Shown here: in pieces, positions 1 through 12,689 of the stretch
Layout: every line of letters starts with the position of its first letter
Position numbering within the stretch: position 1 is the first letter of the stretch
Source of the DNA: Daedaleopsis sinensis
Taxonomy: Eukaryota; Basidiomycota; Agaricomycetes; Polyporales; Polyporaceae
Assembly: GCA_033807695.1 (NCBI GenBank)
Contig: CM066310.1
Coordinates: forward strand, 2,914,001 to 2,978,000
Length of the DNA stretch: 64,000 nucleotides
Direction: 5' to 3'
The notes under the pieces: model-generated
Database searches by the model: none
What the model was told of the DNA's origin: nothing
Seen by the model: the letters and a program-made list of their open reading frames with translations, nothing else
Made by a program: the position numbers and the translations under genes

Positions 1-1434
1 GACGATGGAGACGGCGGTCTTTGTTCTTGGGGTTATACGGAGCTAGAAAACACTTAGTACAGAATGCTCCTCACAGAGCGGTATGCAAAGACGCACAATT
101 CATTCCTAGGTCCTATTATGAAAGTGTGAGCGGACGCGGAACTGAAAGAGATCGTGAAACTCACGGTCTGATACACAAGTTTGTCGATCCGGCGAGCATC
201 CCATCCAGGTCCGTACGGGATGTGCAGAGACACGACGTCGTAGTCGTTCATCTGCAGGCCGCCAATGTCGATGTTGGCCTTCAGGTCGCCCTTGTACTTC
301 CTCTTGCGGCGGGAGTGAGCGTCGAACGTCGAATCCGGGCGCGCGCGGAGTTTGCGACGATCGATCAAGTATCTCTGCCTACTGTCGGCATCGAGGAACC
401 GCTCGAGCACAAGGAGGCGAGCGAGTCCCTGGACACGCTGTATGGACCGCTCGAAGATCTAAAGGGACATTATAGTATGCAGGTGAGCTGTGTATATATC
501 GTGCACGTACGGTTGGGTCGATATCATCGCGACGGAGAGAGGGCACGTAGACCTCGAAGTCGCGCATCGAGTACTTTGTCAGTCGGACCTCGTACGACGG
601 CGAGCGACGCGTCATGTCCACGGTGTTGCACTGGCGCATCATCGCGACGACGGCCCGCGGGTTGGCCCACACGCGCTCTCCGTCGAACGCACAGCACGGA
701 GCGTCCACGTCGAAGCCCGTCAATATCTCGGCGGGGGAGCTATAGAGACGCAGCACTATCTGGACAGAGCGGTATGGGAACTGCGAGTGGATGGAGACGG
801 TGTGCTTTGTGCGGACGCAAGTCACGTCCCAGGGGACAGCGTCGCGGACGGCCTCGTAGATCATCTGCATCTTCGCTTCGGCCTGCTCTGGGGTAAGGCC
901 GTAGAGAAAGAGGTCGACATCCGACGTCGGGAAGGCCTTGTTGTGGAAATACTTGCGCATGGCGCGCCTCGAAGCCTTTGCGGCCTCGGGAACGGGAGCG
1001 AGGCAGGCCTGCACAGATCCGCCCGCGGCGACGACGTTGCTCCAGTCCGTGAGCTGCGAGAGAGATCCCTCGGTGAAGAGGGCCCAATTCTTCTTGAAGG
1101 TGTCCAAGTCCGAGACCATGGACGGTACGCCCTCCTTGCGACGACGCTTCTCATCCAGCGGAAAGACGTAGCGAGTGGAAAGGTCGGTCTCGTCGTTGAC
1201 GACGCGGGCACGAGTCGTGCGGATGGAGTCGGGGGCATTGAAGACGTCGACGAGCCCGACATGAGGGTCTTGAAGGCGGGCGTTGTTCTTGTCCGTTGCC
1301 CACATCTTGCGCAGTTCCGCCTCATCTTCTAAGGAAGGCTGAAGTACTTGCGTCAAGAGCTCTGCGGTACCGGGCCCGGGTGGGAGCTGGGCGATGCGGG
1401 CGAGGAAGGCTTGCGCCTCGGAAGTCTGAGACAT
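1..1434 (-). CDS. ANK1: nucleotidyltransferase-like/ankyrin protein, 5' part only (window edge)
   Basis: First of three paralogues in the window (others start at 31210 and 41348). Exons on the minus strand: 1434-511, 458-165, a 16-base microexon 112-97, and 42 to beyond base 1; about 425 residues are visible. Only the N-terminal part is present, so the ankyrin repeats of the paralogues lie off the left edge. The N-terminus carries a GGS motif (near residue 138) and, about 32 residues later, S-D-V-D-L-F, the spacing expected of a polymerase-beta-like nucleotidyltransferase fold. A conserved block with GFDVD and CCAFDG follows. Compared with ANK2, exon 1 is the same length (924 bases) with few substitutions, for example TAELL for AADLL. 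The start is the ATG opening MSQTSEAQ, shared by the paralogues. Function unknown; the nucleotidyltransferase assignment is an inference from motif pattern. Confidence 0.85.
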
Positions 1435-3863
1435 GAGAGGTTGACAAGAGTAGTTCCGTGTGGAGATTCTGGGGAGTTGTCAGCAGAGGACCGACGACGA
1501 AGGGGAAAACGTGAAGCTCAGCGGACAGTATACTTATAGGATCAACGAAGCGAGAATGCACGTGGCCGGCGAGGCATCAGTAAGTAAGGGCCAGGTAGAG
1601 GTGCAGCGTATATGGAATTGACACACATACGTACGTGCTACGCCGTTGCCAGCCCTGTCGGCGAAGTACTTCTGTAGGCGGTGGAGATGCTCGGATTGCG
1701 TGGGATGCATCAGGCGCTACGGCGATGAATTGTCATTTCAATCCACCCGCGCTCACACCGCACACACCCGTCCTCTTGACTCGATGCTCCAGTCCAGCTA
1801 CTTGCGGCTCCGAAGTAACATAGGATGTCGCATGTCATGAGTCGACCATCGTGGGAGGTCGTGGGTCGACCAAGGACGATGGCACAGGACTGGAATTGCC
1901 TAATCAGTCGCGAATCCTCGCCCATGAGCGGCGACCACACAGCGCCCTGCGTCCTCTTGACTCGATCGAAGCATATCCTAGGGTCGGTCAACGACCCGTC
2001 TACTGCTCGGGGATCACACAGGCTAGGTGACCATGGGTCGACTGTCTTGGGTCCACCACGAGTTCTCGGAGGCTCGCAAATGGATTAGCTGCTCGCCTCA
2101 TGCTGCAGAAAGGACTCAGAGGAGGAGTTATGACTCTCGAGAACACAGTTGTTGCCGTGAGCGAAGACTCGAAGTACATTCCTAATATGGTATGAGTGGC
2201 TGAACACTTCACAATGACGACTCAAATCAAACTCACCCCCACTGACTGAGATCATCCTTCGCATCCCGCGGTGTGCGCGCCTTGATGTGATGTAGGGATG
2301 AGCTTTTATGTTCACTGCATGGCTAAAAGCCTCCACATGGATTCAGTCATCCCGGATGGTGCTTGGACCACACAACACACCGTCGATGGCCGGCGCATTG
2401 GCAGATAGTCGATTATCGAGGTTCTCGCTGAGGACACAGCGTAGAGAGAACTATATACACTCACAACACAGCTATCGTTGTAAAGGTGCATCTCGACTCT
2501 TGAGCCGGCGGCAGCGAATCCAAAGGCCGGGGGCCTTGCAACTCAGGGAACAGACCAAAAGTCAGTGGGTGATTTAGTAAGATAGAACTGCCACGAGTCT
2601 TAGAATACATGCCGCATATATGCAACACGAGAGTTCGGACTCACCTGCTCAGCCTCTTTTCTTGCTGTCGAGGACGCTTTCCTGGTATCCCAGTAGCTCG
2701 TCGCAGACCGAATGTACTGTGCTTTAACAAGTTGACGATTTCTTACGCATGGCGGAGGTCGTCGAGCCAACGCCAGCCGTGTCTTGACGGCTGGGCTGAC
2801 CAGCTGCAGTCTGCTCGGAGTCTAATCCTGCAGAGAGCAGTTATCGTCATTGTGTCGGTGAGTGGTGGTGAATCGTCAAGCAGAGCCAGTAGGGGTGAAG
2901 GTAGGGGATTTTCAGGCCAGGTACTCGGTCAGGAGGACTGATGTACTACATAGTTAACGTGCCAAAAACTACAGATTAAATCGGCGCATACACCTAGCAA
3001 GAGATACTCAGCTGTGCAGCCTCAAATGCGTGCCGTAGTGTGCACCTGCTTGCGGCTCGGACAGCGAGCGTGTTTGCGGCGTGTAGTTGTGCGCATATAC
3101 CTGGATCATGTCGCCGTCGCACTTTTTTGACACTGGTCGCGGTACTGTACTAGTCGACAATCTTGAGGTTCTGCATGCACGCCGTTTAAACCGGACACTG
3201 ACGCATGAGTATGTGAGTATTATATCGTCGTTACTGACACGACTTACGATAGCTGTACATCAACATATACAACGACACGGCGGCAGGACAAGGACTGCCA
3301 GTGCAATAGCCAACAGAGATTTTCAGTTCAAGTTTAGGCGCTTCTAACGTGCCACGTGATCGTGTTTTGCCTGGAAATGCCGACAACATTAATGGGACGA
3401 AGAGCGAGAGGGTGGTTTACGAGCCTAGACAACATAGCACTTATGCCCGTTTCCTTAGTTAAGAGCTTTGAACATTGAACCCTATAGTATCCACCTAGCC
3501 GGAGAGTCCCTCTCCTTGTATGTTAGTCAAGACCTAACAAACCCAAACCCAGCTATACAATCAGCACGCAACCGTAAACCCGCTCAACGCACCAAAGAGT
3601 TCATCATGATAACGATTCTCCAAGACTCATCGAACCTCTTTCCGTAAGATCAAATTCGCAGGCAATGTGACATTCATGGTATTCGTCTGAGGAAGCTTCT
3701 TCGGTCACTGGATGGTAATATGACGAGTTGGTGAGTGCTTCGATGTCAAGGTCCTGTTTTACGCATACTTAAGTAGCCCGACCGCGTCGTTTCTTTCGTC
3801 GACCTTTCTCCGAGTCGCAGACATCCTCCTACACTCCTGCACGTCCGTCCTCCAGCCATACTG
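1435..3863. other. Divergent intergenic region between ANK1 and the epoxide hydrolase; duplicated flank
   Basis: No gene is supported. Much of it matches, in inverted orientation, the upstream regions of ANK2 and ANK3: the segment near 1980-2085 matches 40720-40800, the segment near 2400-2450 matches 40480-40530, and 2609-2941 matches about 40020-40360. The open frame at 2609-2941 has a similar counterpart on the other strand near 40.2 kb, but neither has domain content or a plausible splice context. I read this as conserved duplicated flank rather than a gene. A small local repeat around the motif CCTCTTGACTCGAT occurs twice, near 1770 and 1950. Confidence 0.6.
1531..1540 (-). promoter_or_regulatory. 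TATA-like box of ANK1
   Basis: On the minus strand this reads CCTATAAGTA, about 100 bases upstream of the ANK1 start codon. The two paralogues have TATA-like stretches at nearly the same distance (31100-31108 and 41243-41249), and this conservation is the reason for calling it. No expression evidence. Confidence 0.45.
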
Positions 3864-5195
3864 ATGGACTCTTCGAACTACAAAGATGTGAAGGTCAGCC
3901 GCGGCTACACCTATCACTACTACTACGTCCCGCCTGCTCCCGGGAAGCCCACCCTCTTCTTCATCCACGGCTTCCCCTCGAGCTCCTTCGACTGGTCCCG
4001 CCAGGTCGCCCACTTCAAGCCGAAGGGGTATGGCCTCCTCGTCCCCGACACGCTCGGGTACGGCGGGACGTCCAAGCCGACCGACTACGAGGAGTTCCGC
4101 TGGAAACTCCAGGCGCGGGATCTCATGGACGTGCTCGACGCCGAGAAGCCCGAGGTCGTCGTCGGCATCGGCCATGACTGGTACGTCCACACGGCCCTGG
4201 CAGCCTGCATGTCATCGAAGAGGATGCAAGAGAAAGATGCTAACACACCGCACATGTACAGGGGCTCGTCCCTCCTCTCGGCCATCGTGTACGACTACCA
4301 AGACCGCTTCGCCGGCTTCGTGTGGATTTCGCTCTCGTACATCGTTCCCGGGCCCGAGCCTTTTGACCTCTACAAGACCTTCGAAGCGTTCAAGCAGCTC
4401 GTCGGGAGCGACGTCTACGGCTACTGGGCCTTCTTCAACCAGGCCGACGCGCACGTTAAGTGCGAGCAGAACGTGGGTCGTCAAGCCTCCTCCTATCTCC
4501 GAACCTCTCGCTGATCGGGGGCGGCACCGTGACCGTCGCGCACAGATCGACAGCTTCCTCCAGCTGCTCTACACAGAGAAGGGCGAGACGTGGCTCGAGT
4601 GGCTCTGCCCCGTCGGCAAGGCGCAGGAGTGGATCGAGAGCGACCGCAAGCCGGGGCGCGCGTCGTGGATGACAGAGCATGTGAGCACACCGCTGCGCAT
4701 ACCCCCGCCCGCCTGAGACTGATGCGGCCTACCGCCGACGCGCAGGAGTACGCCACGATGCGCGCGAAGCTCCTGCAGAACGGCCTCCAATCCGCGATGA
4801 GCTTCTACAAGGTGTACATCAGGAACGTCAACCTTGAGGACCAGAAAGGCACGTACTACCTGCGCGGTTTATCTCTCTATCCCCCTATCTCCCGCCTATC
4901 ATCATCCCATGACTACCTTATGCTTCGAGGGTTACACCTTGTTGCGTGCCACTGACATCTTCTTGCGATGTTAGCCCTTCCGGAAGCGCAGAAGCACATC
5001 AAGAAACCTACGCTCTTCATCGCGGCGACCCGTGACTACGTCTGCCGCGTCGACTTCGGCAAGGCCATCATGCAGAAGTACGCTCCGCACGCCGATGTGG
5101 TCGAGGTTGACACCGGGCACTGGGCGCAGCTCGAGGGCGCCGAGCAGGTGAACGACCATCTGGAGAAGTGGCTTGCGAAGCTCGCGGCAGCCTGA
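3864..5195 (+). CDS. Epoxide hydrolase, alpha/beta-hydrolase fold (intact copy)
   Basis: Predicted to hydrolyse epoxides to diols with a nucleophilic Asp; a soluble enzyme of detoxification or secondary metabolism. Exons 3864-4180, 4262-4454, 4546-4680, 4746-4848 and 4975-5195 give 322 residues, normal for the family. Visible motifs are the oxyanion-hole HGFP, the nucleophile elbow GHDWGS with Asp near 105 (split by intron 1), an acid candidate Asp near 270 in TRDYV, and the catalytic His near 298 in DTGHW. Keeping frame into the last exon requires a GC donor (AAAG/GCACGT) for intron 4. It is divergent from ANK1 and tail-to-tail with a GPI8 remnant, mirroring the arrangement at 27.5-32.6 kb where the equivalent gene is broken. 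Substrate cannot be told. Confidence 0.9.
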
Positions 5196-5239
5196 ACCCG
5201 GACGCGAGCTACCGACAAGCTCAATTGCGGGGAAAGTAG

Positions 5240-5700
5240 GCAGCATGAACCCGATACATACATGTAACATAGCAAGGAGTAGCGAAGACTACCAAACCAG
5301 CCAGACCCGCCAAGCTTGCCAAGTCCGAACCTTCCTCGCGGGGAGACCGCCCACCTCCGTTTGTGGGAGAGCGGTCATAAGGATGAGGTTGCCCGTCAAA
5401 AGTCGCTTCGAGCGGCGCACTGACGGCTCGTGGCGGCTCCAAAGGATGTATGCGGGGAGCGTGGCATGCGTTGGCATGCGCGGGCACAACACACCTGTCA
5501 GAGGCTGATGCACAAGAAGTCTTCTCGCTCCCGCATGCGCGGGCACAACACACCTGTCAGAGGCTGATGCACAAGAAGTCTTCTCGCTCCCGCGAGTCTA
5601 CTTCGATGCTCTCTCCGTACAGATTGAGCCCACGACGTACGCACAACGCGGGTTGCACGTTGCGTCGTCCGCGGGCGTGAGGATGATGTTCGAGAAAGGC
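5240..5700 (-). pseudogene. GPI8 remnant (GPI-anchor transamidase fragment)
   Basis: Reading the minus strand, this stretch aligns with the intact GPI8 gene at 27140-29006. It begins within exon 3 (the SNIIL-ADDA region), continues through intron 3 into the start of exon 4 (RSKRLLT), then jumps to the last 100 or so bases of exon 7 (TEVGG...RKVRTW) and the 3' flank. About 1.07 kb, including the catalytic His and Cys region, is missing, and frameshifts and a 59-base duplication disrupt the rest. It is the distal end of the inverted duplication that includes the epoxide hydrolase and ANK1. Confidence 0.85.
5474..5591. repeat. Perfect 59-base tandem duplication
   Basis: Two adjacent identical copies, 5474-5532 and 5533-5591, each beginning GCATGCGCGGGCACAAC and ending TTCTCGCTCCC. 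It lies inside the GPI8 remnant. Identity of the two copies implies a recent event. Confidence 0.9.
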
Positions 5701-6327
5701 TTGTCAAGTGCAATGATCAAGAGAAGGTCGCGTATTATACATTCGTGGTCATTTTCTACAGGAGAATCGTCCGTCTAAGTATGCAGGGGAAACGTGAAAC
5801 ATCCGGCGCGCTGGCACTTTTGTACATGCGGCATGGGTACTAAGTACTGAATACAGATACTGGAGGCTGGAGCCGAGCGCGGAGAACTTCTAAGTAGCAA
5901 GTATGCAATGCAGGATCTCTATCTTATCTATATGTGATGTAATGGAATGGCGTACGATGCGATGGAGCGGAACGGGAGAGCAGCCGAGACGTGGTACTAT
6001 CGTAAGATTTTTACAGGATCAGAGAATGTCCAGAATGCGAATGCGAGCACGAGCTCTGCACGGGAAGAGGAGAAGGAAGAGATAGCGAGATGTAGTGTGC
6101 GAGACGTGGACCGCAGCGGTGCACTGTAGCTGATGTCCGAGGGAGCAGGCGTCGTGGTGTTGGGGGAGTGGAGACCGGAACGGTGAGAAGCAAAACGAGT
6201 GGACGGCGCGGTGCGCACGCGTGTGGCGCTCAATACCAACGCTGCCGACTAAACAGACTAGTAGAGGGGTATGGATGTTCAACAGATACACGGCACAGCA
6301 GCGACACTGCGCTGCGTGTTGCCGCGC
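5701..6327. other. Intergenic, no gene seen
   Basis: Short overlapping frames only. It probably holds the 3' untranslated region of the Prm10-like gene, which ends at 6328 on the minus strand. Confidence 0.5.
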
Positions 6328-9300
6328 TCACAGCGAGAAGACGCCCGCGGCGCGGCGGCGGGATGGGATCGGGTGGACGAGCACGAGCGAGATGCCGAGG
6401 CCTACGGTGAGGCCGACGGAGACGGAGATGAGCTGAAGCGCGGTCTGGAAGCCGGAGAGGTACGATTGCGCGCTGGACGAGCCGGACTCGGTCTGCTGCA
6501 CGAACGAGAAGAGGCCGCCGTTCGCGAGCCCGGACGGGAGCTGGAAGAGGATGCCGGTGATCATGACGACGTACGCGCTCCCGTTGCAGAAGCGGCCGTA
6601 CAGGTTCGCGACGAGCCCGACCGCGAGCGCGCCGACAGCTGCGGAGATGTCGCTCTGGTTCCGGAAGCGCGTGCCCGTGAAGTGATTCGTCACCCAGCCG
6701 ATGCACGAGATTGCGACGAGCAGGTACTGTGTGCAAATCAGATATGAGGTCGCCTGTGTAGTACGGAGTGACTCACAAGTTCGCGTCTGTTCCACGGAGC
6801 GTGGTTCCGCAGGCTAAGGAAAAGGGAGTACATGGGCACGGTGAGGAAAGCTAGAAGGACAATGGCCAGTCAGCATCTTGAGACGTCATCGCGATATTCT
6901 TGGTGCGGAAACACTCACCCCACCACAGCGGAGGCGTCCGCTGCCACCACGGGCCGTTCGGGTCGTGACTCAGCCCGCATTGGAGGTCGTCCGACCCCGC
7001 GAGCTGGCGATTTGTGAGCTTGGAGTAGGCGGTGGCGCCGATTGCAAGACCGAAGCCGAGGAACAGGGAGTATATGCAGGAGAAGCACACGCGCACAGCG
7101 CCCGAGACGATGTTGCGTGACGAGAGCTCCAGGCTCCCGATAAGGACGATGAATCCCTGTCATGACGCGTCAGCCTGTGATTGAAAGAACATATCTTGTC
7201 CACTTACGGGAAGGATGAGCACGACTGAGGCGGAGGCGATGGCGGAGTAGCAGAAGAAGGAGGCCGAGGCCAGCGCGGCAGAGAGGAAGCTGAAGATGGT
7301 GGCAACGGTGATCCTGAAACAAGGCAAAGGAGATGAGCATGCACCGTGAGAAGACCGCCCGCGGTGAAGCAGGGACGCACTCAAAGACGTTGGAGTAGAG
7401 CTCATTGCGGGCCGCGAACAGCTGGATGACGATGAGGAGACAGCCGAGCGGGAACGACACGAGCGAGTCGATGAACGACCCGTTGAAGCTGACGCTGCAG
7501 ATCGCGGAGGAGCACGCGCCCCCAAAGAGCACAAGCTGCCAGTTCTTGTAGAACGTCTTGCGGCGCATCAGGTCGTCAAGCTCGACCGACGCGTCCTTGA
7601 CCGAAACCTCGTCGTGGATGACCTGTGCAAGATGGTGAGCGTGGAACGTACGCGTCCGCTGCCGATCACGCACCTTCCAGTACAGCTCATGCGCCTCCTG
7701 GAGCTTGCCGATATCGAGCGCGCTGCCTTGGCGGATGAGCCTGATGCTGCTCGTCCCCGTCGTCGGGTCGTCAAACGAGATGAGCATCACGTCCGGGAGG
7801 TACATGCACGACAGCTCGACGTCGAGCACCTTCGCCGTGGACATGATCTGCGCCTGCAGCCGGTGCGACGGGCCGCCGAACATCATCATCGCGCGCGCGA
7901 GCTTCAGGATGAACTCCTGCCGACAGACGATCTCCGCAACGTGGCGTGTTATCTGCGCAGGCAGGGATTCAGTCGTGCGTTCCCGCAGTCTATCTCCGTG
8001 GCGCTCACCCAAATTTCAGCCTTCTTGCGCTTCTTGCGCTTCTCCTTCTTCTCGTCCAACCCGCTGTCGTAGTCGTCGGCCCCGAGCTCCGTGCCCGGCG
8101 TGCTGGGCACAGAGCTCGGCGTCGCGAAACCCTTGATGCCAAGCTTCGGGAGGTCTCTGAGTGACGCGTTCCACCCGCGCCGCTGAGAGATACTTGGGGT
8201 GATCGGCGAGGGCGAAGAGGAAGCCGTCTCTTCGCTCGGCGTCGGCGGCCCCGACGTGGGGGGCGAGTTAGCCTGCGATTGGAGGTGCATGCTCTGCGGG
8301 CGCGAGAGCGTCTTCGGCTTCGCCCGCTGCGGCAAGTTGCTATCAAGCGAGTACCTGCGACGTACCGCATCATGACGCAAATGAGCGTGAGGCGGCTGAT
8401 ACATGAAGCACCACGCACCTCGACAAGTGATACCCTGGTCGCTTCAGGTCAGGCGCGACCGTGACGGCCGTTGGCGCAGCGGCGCCGGCAATACTGCCAG
8501 CGCCAGCGATGAGGGGCCCAAACACGCCGGCGCTGGACCTCGACTTCGGCGGACGAGCATCGCCGAATGTAACATTGCGCACCCAGGGGTGACTCGGGGG
8601 ACGGAGGGAACCCGTCGACGCATTCGACATGGCATATGTACCCGCCTGGCTGGATCCTGGCGGGGGCGGGGGCGGGGGCGGCATCATCGCGGCCGAGGAC
8701 GTCGCGGATGCAGGACCGCGATAGAGTGAGTTTGGACGTCCTGCATCGAACGAGGAACGTGCGGTGGTCGAGCCGGACTGCATCCCAGACGCAGGCTCGT
8801 AGATGGAGAGCAGGGCGGAGAGAACACCAGTAGGCTGTGGCCTGGCCGGCTCGGAAGCCACTTCCGCATTCTTCTCGACGTCGCCCGTGGAGGACCGGTT
8901 CTTGAAGAACCCCCGGTGGGACTTCTTGCTCTTGGAGTCGCCCGCGCGGTGCGACTTGCCGCTAGCCTTGAAAAAATTGTACTTGTGCGCGCGCACGACC
9001 TTCTCGGCCTGCTGCTGCGCGAACTTCTCGATGTCGCGCCCCGGGAGCCCTGCGGTTTCGTGCGGGCCAATGTAGACTTCGCCCGGGACCTCGCGGATAG
9101 GAGAGATCTCGGGCGAGGACGGCAGGGACTGGGCGGGGGAGATGGCGGTGGGGGCTACCGTGGAGATATGGGTGTTGCGCGTCGCACCGTCGAATGATGA
9201 AGAGCGGTGGCGTTCGAGGGCGCTCGCCAGAGTGTGGAATGCCTCGGGCTGAAAGCAGAGGTCAGTAAGGCGAAGGACAAAGAAGAAGATGGATTAGGTT

Positions 9301-9765
9301 TGTGCCCAGCCGGTGAGTATGCAACGAGATAGGGGGCGTGAACACGGCCGCGAATGTCACCAGTACTCCTCGTACGAGTCACCGGGCCGTTGACGCTGTA
9401 GACCGGACCGTAGACGTTGTAGGACATGTCTGACTCTTTGTCGGGGAGACGTGGCAACGACGCTGGGTACGAGACGATAAGATAGGAGAACTCACATCGA
9501 GGCCATGTTCATCCAACGCCCTCGTCGAGGGAGACTCTTGGGGGTCGTCAGTCATCCACTGCACCCTGCGCGGTGTTTTGGCACCCGAACGTCGAGTGCC
9601 ACCGGGTGGGCGAGTGTCGTTCGGGGGAGTCGTGCCGGAGCTGTTGGTGTTCATGCTCGTGGAGGGCTCCATCGGCTGGTCATGAGCCGTGGACGGCGTC
9701 GGAGGGGTGGGGGTCGGGGGAAGGAGGATGCTGGCTATGGAGGGGACATGGCGGGCGGGCGGCAT
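6328..9765 (-). CDS. Prm10/ThrE-family multi-pass membrane protein
   Basis: Fungal homologue of yeast pheromone-regulated Prm10, with the ThrE/DUF1212 domain related to bacterial threonine exporters; expected in a cellular membrane, substrate unknown. Minus-strand exons 9765-9496, 9248-8419, 8354-8009, 7952-7674, 7622-7381, 7313-7208, 7156-6919, 6850-6777 and 6726-6328 give 927 residues. The first ~480 residues are low complexity, rich in Ser and Pro, with a poly-Pro run and a Lys-rich stretch before the domain. The DUF1212 part has FGGPSHRL, VELSCMYLPDVMLISF and the ELYWKV segment before intron 4. Then come about ten hydrophobic segments, for example GFIVLIGSLEL and YLLVAISCIGWV. The ATG opening MPPARHV is the most upstream in-frame start. 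Confidence 0.9.
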
Positions 9766-12689
9766 CAGCGGAAGCCAGAGCAGGGAAGAAAACGGGCGCG
9801 ACTAGAGACGAGCTCTGGACTCACCGGTGAACAAATAGTCGAGCTGGGCTTGAAACGGTCGTGGGCACAAAGACCGAGGCGATAATCACTATGTCAATGA
9901 AAGATTTTCGGTCTGGGCAGCCGGGCGACCGGATGCTTCCAGGGCAGCGAGAAACTTGGACGATTGGCCGGAAGTCTGGGACCAGGAGGAGGAGAAGTTG
10001 CGAGTACCAGTGTATTCGGCCAGCAGTCGGAGGAAGGCAACGCAGGCGTCCGTCGGTGGGGGGAGAAGGAAGAAATACGCTGCAGCCGTCCGTCGGAAAG
10101 CCCCTCAGAACTTGGGCCGAACATGCGAAGAATGTGAAAATAGCCGAGGGTCCTCGGCAGTTGGAGCTGGCTGGCCGAGAGCACTCCGAGAGCACGCCTA
10201 AGCACGCTCGGCGCAGATTGCAGTGCTTGACGCTGCTTGACGTCAGTCCGACGTCCCAATCAAGACCTCCGCCTCCCGCCACGGCCCGATCATCATCCCG
10301 CCCCTATTGCCCAGTTGGGCATCTCCCGTCGCCCCAGCACGCGCAGCGTAGCCCAAAGTTCAACATTCAGACCGGGAGCTGCAGACGGAGGATCAGTAAG
10401 TCACTGTAAGTGAGACCAAAGATTTCTTTGTTGACGTACTGCGCAGCAATCCTTATCTGACTACCCTCATCTTTGTTTAACATAGGAGCTCCCTTACCGG
10501 ATCGTTTTGCGCCATTAATATTCACGGCGTGCGCGCGGCAGCTGCCAGATGTTGGAGCTCGGAGCCTAGGAGTAGCGCCCCGGCCGCGATGTGGTCGCGA
10601 GGCTCGGCACTGGCAGCTCGTGGGGCTCGATATCGGGTACAGTCCGGATTGGTCGTTCTGCGACAGAACTCGTCTCTTGGAATATTGGTTGACATCACAA
10701 CGCTCCAACCTAACTCACCTTCTGCCCGTTCTTTCTGCTACCACCGGCCTCCCGAAGACGTGTTTCGCACTCTTTACGGCGCAGCCTGCAGGTCGGCGTT
10801 GCGTCGGCCATCCCACGAGGCATGTTCAAAGCTGTTCGCTCGTACCGAGCACCGATTGTTGCTCACGAACCATCTATAACTAGTAATGCAATGATCAATA
10901 AGACGTCTTGACTTCTAAGCTTCCGCTCCAAGGCTCCGCATGACTTAGTGAGCAGAAGTTGAAGAATGCCAGTGGATGATCGTACGCTTCACCTGTTCCA
11001 CCGTTGTCGAGACAGGTTGGCGGAGTAAACGATTGCGTCGGGGCCATCGTCGACGTCAACAGCACAGTGGCACATACGTGGTCGCGGAAGTGGAGGTCGA
11101 GCTCAACTTGCACAGGACAAGGTTCGTCCCACGTAGCAACAACTTAAATTGGATTCGTTCACGCGTCATAGACTCCGCGCTTCTACCGAGCTCTTCCCTT
11201 TCGTGCGCAGCGCAGAAGTCCATAACCTTGAAGATTTACACTCAATCACACATGCTCTCATGTGGCTGAAATTCATGGTGAAAACGAGAGTCCCTTGTAT
11301 TGTAACTTGAGAAGGGAATGGCATCCGCGGTGAGTTAATGTCTAGATCTCTCCGCGGCGTAGCGCACTGTTGCTGAGTATTGACCATAATTCTCCTACTC
11401 TCTTTCGACTGGAAACACTGTATCAAGTCGCCGACGAGGTCGCATCTCCGTCGCCGAAAGGTCTGTGTAATCAGCAATACCGTCAGCGACGGAGATGTCA
11501 GCGACACGCCCAATGAGGAAAGTACGTTCAAACTCACACATGTTTCCACGCCGCTGCCACCTTCGCGAAGTATCCCCCACAGCAACGTTGAAGTTGGAGC
11601 TGCTCAGAGTCAATAAACCAAGAACTACCCCATATCCACGAGAAGGTCCGTCGCGGTTCCTCGGTCAATTAAAGCACAAGCAGCTGGGGCTGTTGTGACG
11701 ATGCAGCGTGCGGCCACAGACATGCGTTACCACGCTGACGCTGGCGGTCTTCTGGATCACACCGCGGGGTAGATCCACTCGAACTATCCATCGTAGTGCC
11801 CCAATCGAATCGTTCCCAGGATTCGTCCTCATAGCGCGCTGAGTGGGGAGAACCGTGCTCGCCTGCGTGTGTGGAACACGGGTCACCTTGAGGGTATGTG
11901 TCAATTAAAGTACTCGCGAGCCGTAGAACATAAGTCGGGTGATCGACGACAACCCCCTAAATGGTACTCAAAGGTGAGCGTTGCGCCTCGGGCTCATCGA
12001 AGTTCCCCCTCCGTCTTTGAAACCCCCGTTTCTCCCACCGCACAGATGACCGTCGCAAGCTTGAGCCTGTTTACGGATGTGGACATATGGCTGCAACGTT
12101 CTCCGTTTGCAGATGTTGTCGAAATATCGTCGTCAGGCCCAACGTTCTCCGCGGCGACCCCAGAGTCCTTTCCATATCAGCAGTACGCTTGAGGTGTACT
12201 AGTCCTCCTGCCGCCGTTCTCCTCCATGCGCTTGCGGACCTTGTACTCATTCATTATCGCTCTGACATGCTGGAACCGCACGTCCTCAGTGACTGACTAG
12301 TGTACGCGAGATACCAGGACGGTAACGAGTAAGGAAGCCCCAAGGTACCACCTTCCCATCGCGTATGTCGACTTTCTGTCGTCTCTCCTCAGCGATGCTC
12401 CTCGTTGACGTCCTCTGAATAGCTGGTAACCGATACTAGAAGCATCCATTTCTCTAGGACGACTATCGATGCGCCGTCATTCATTCAGTGGCAGGGTGAC
12501 TGTGCGCCAATCGACGATTGAAGACGACACTCGATACCTGACATATCCAAGCAGTGGTCATCTCATGGTGAACCACTATCATAGTATCCCGTATTCATGG
12601 CAGTTTTGCTGATCCGCAGGTATGAGACAGCGAGTACACTAGATTATTGTCCTTCTAGATCCAGCCAACACTTGAAAGTCCGCATGGCA
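9766..12689. other. Intergenic, no gene supported
   Basis: Frames up to about 180 codons exist here, but overlapping frames of similar length occur on both strands, splice continuity is poor, and no recognisable domain is seen. The first few hundred bases are the probable promoter of the Prm10-like gene. Confidence 0.5.

Larger units (their letters stand above)
1..5700 (-). repeat. Inverted segmental duplication, left arm (ANK1 / epoxide hydrolase / GPI8 remnant)
   Basis: On the minus strand the order GPI8 remnant, epoxide hydrolase (opposite orientation), ANK is the same as on the plus strand at 27543-32640. The internal breakpoint lies within GPI8 exon 3 near 5700; the other end is beyond base 1. 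The ANK1 to epoxide hydrolase spacer is about 2.4 kb here against about 0.8 kb in the right arm, so insertions or deletions followed the duplication. Confidence 0.85.

Noticed and set aside
2609..2941. 110-codon frame with a similar counterpart near 40.0-40.4 kb
   Set aside because: The similarity is explained by DNA-level duplication of the ANK upstream region; the two frames differ by indels and have no domain content.
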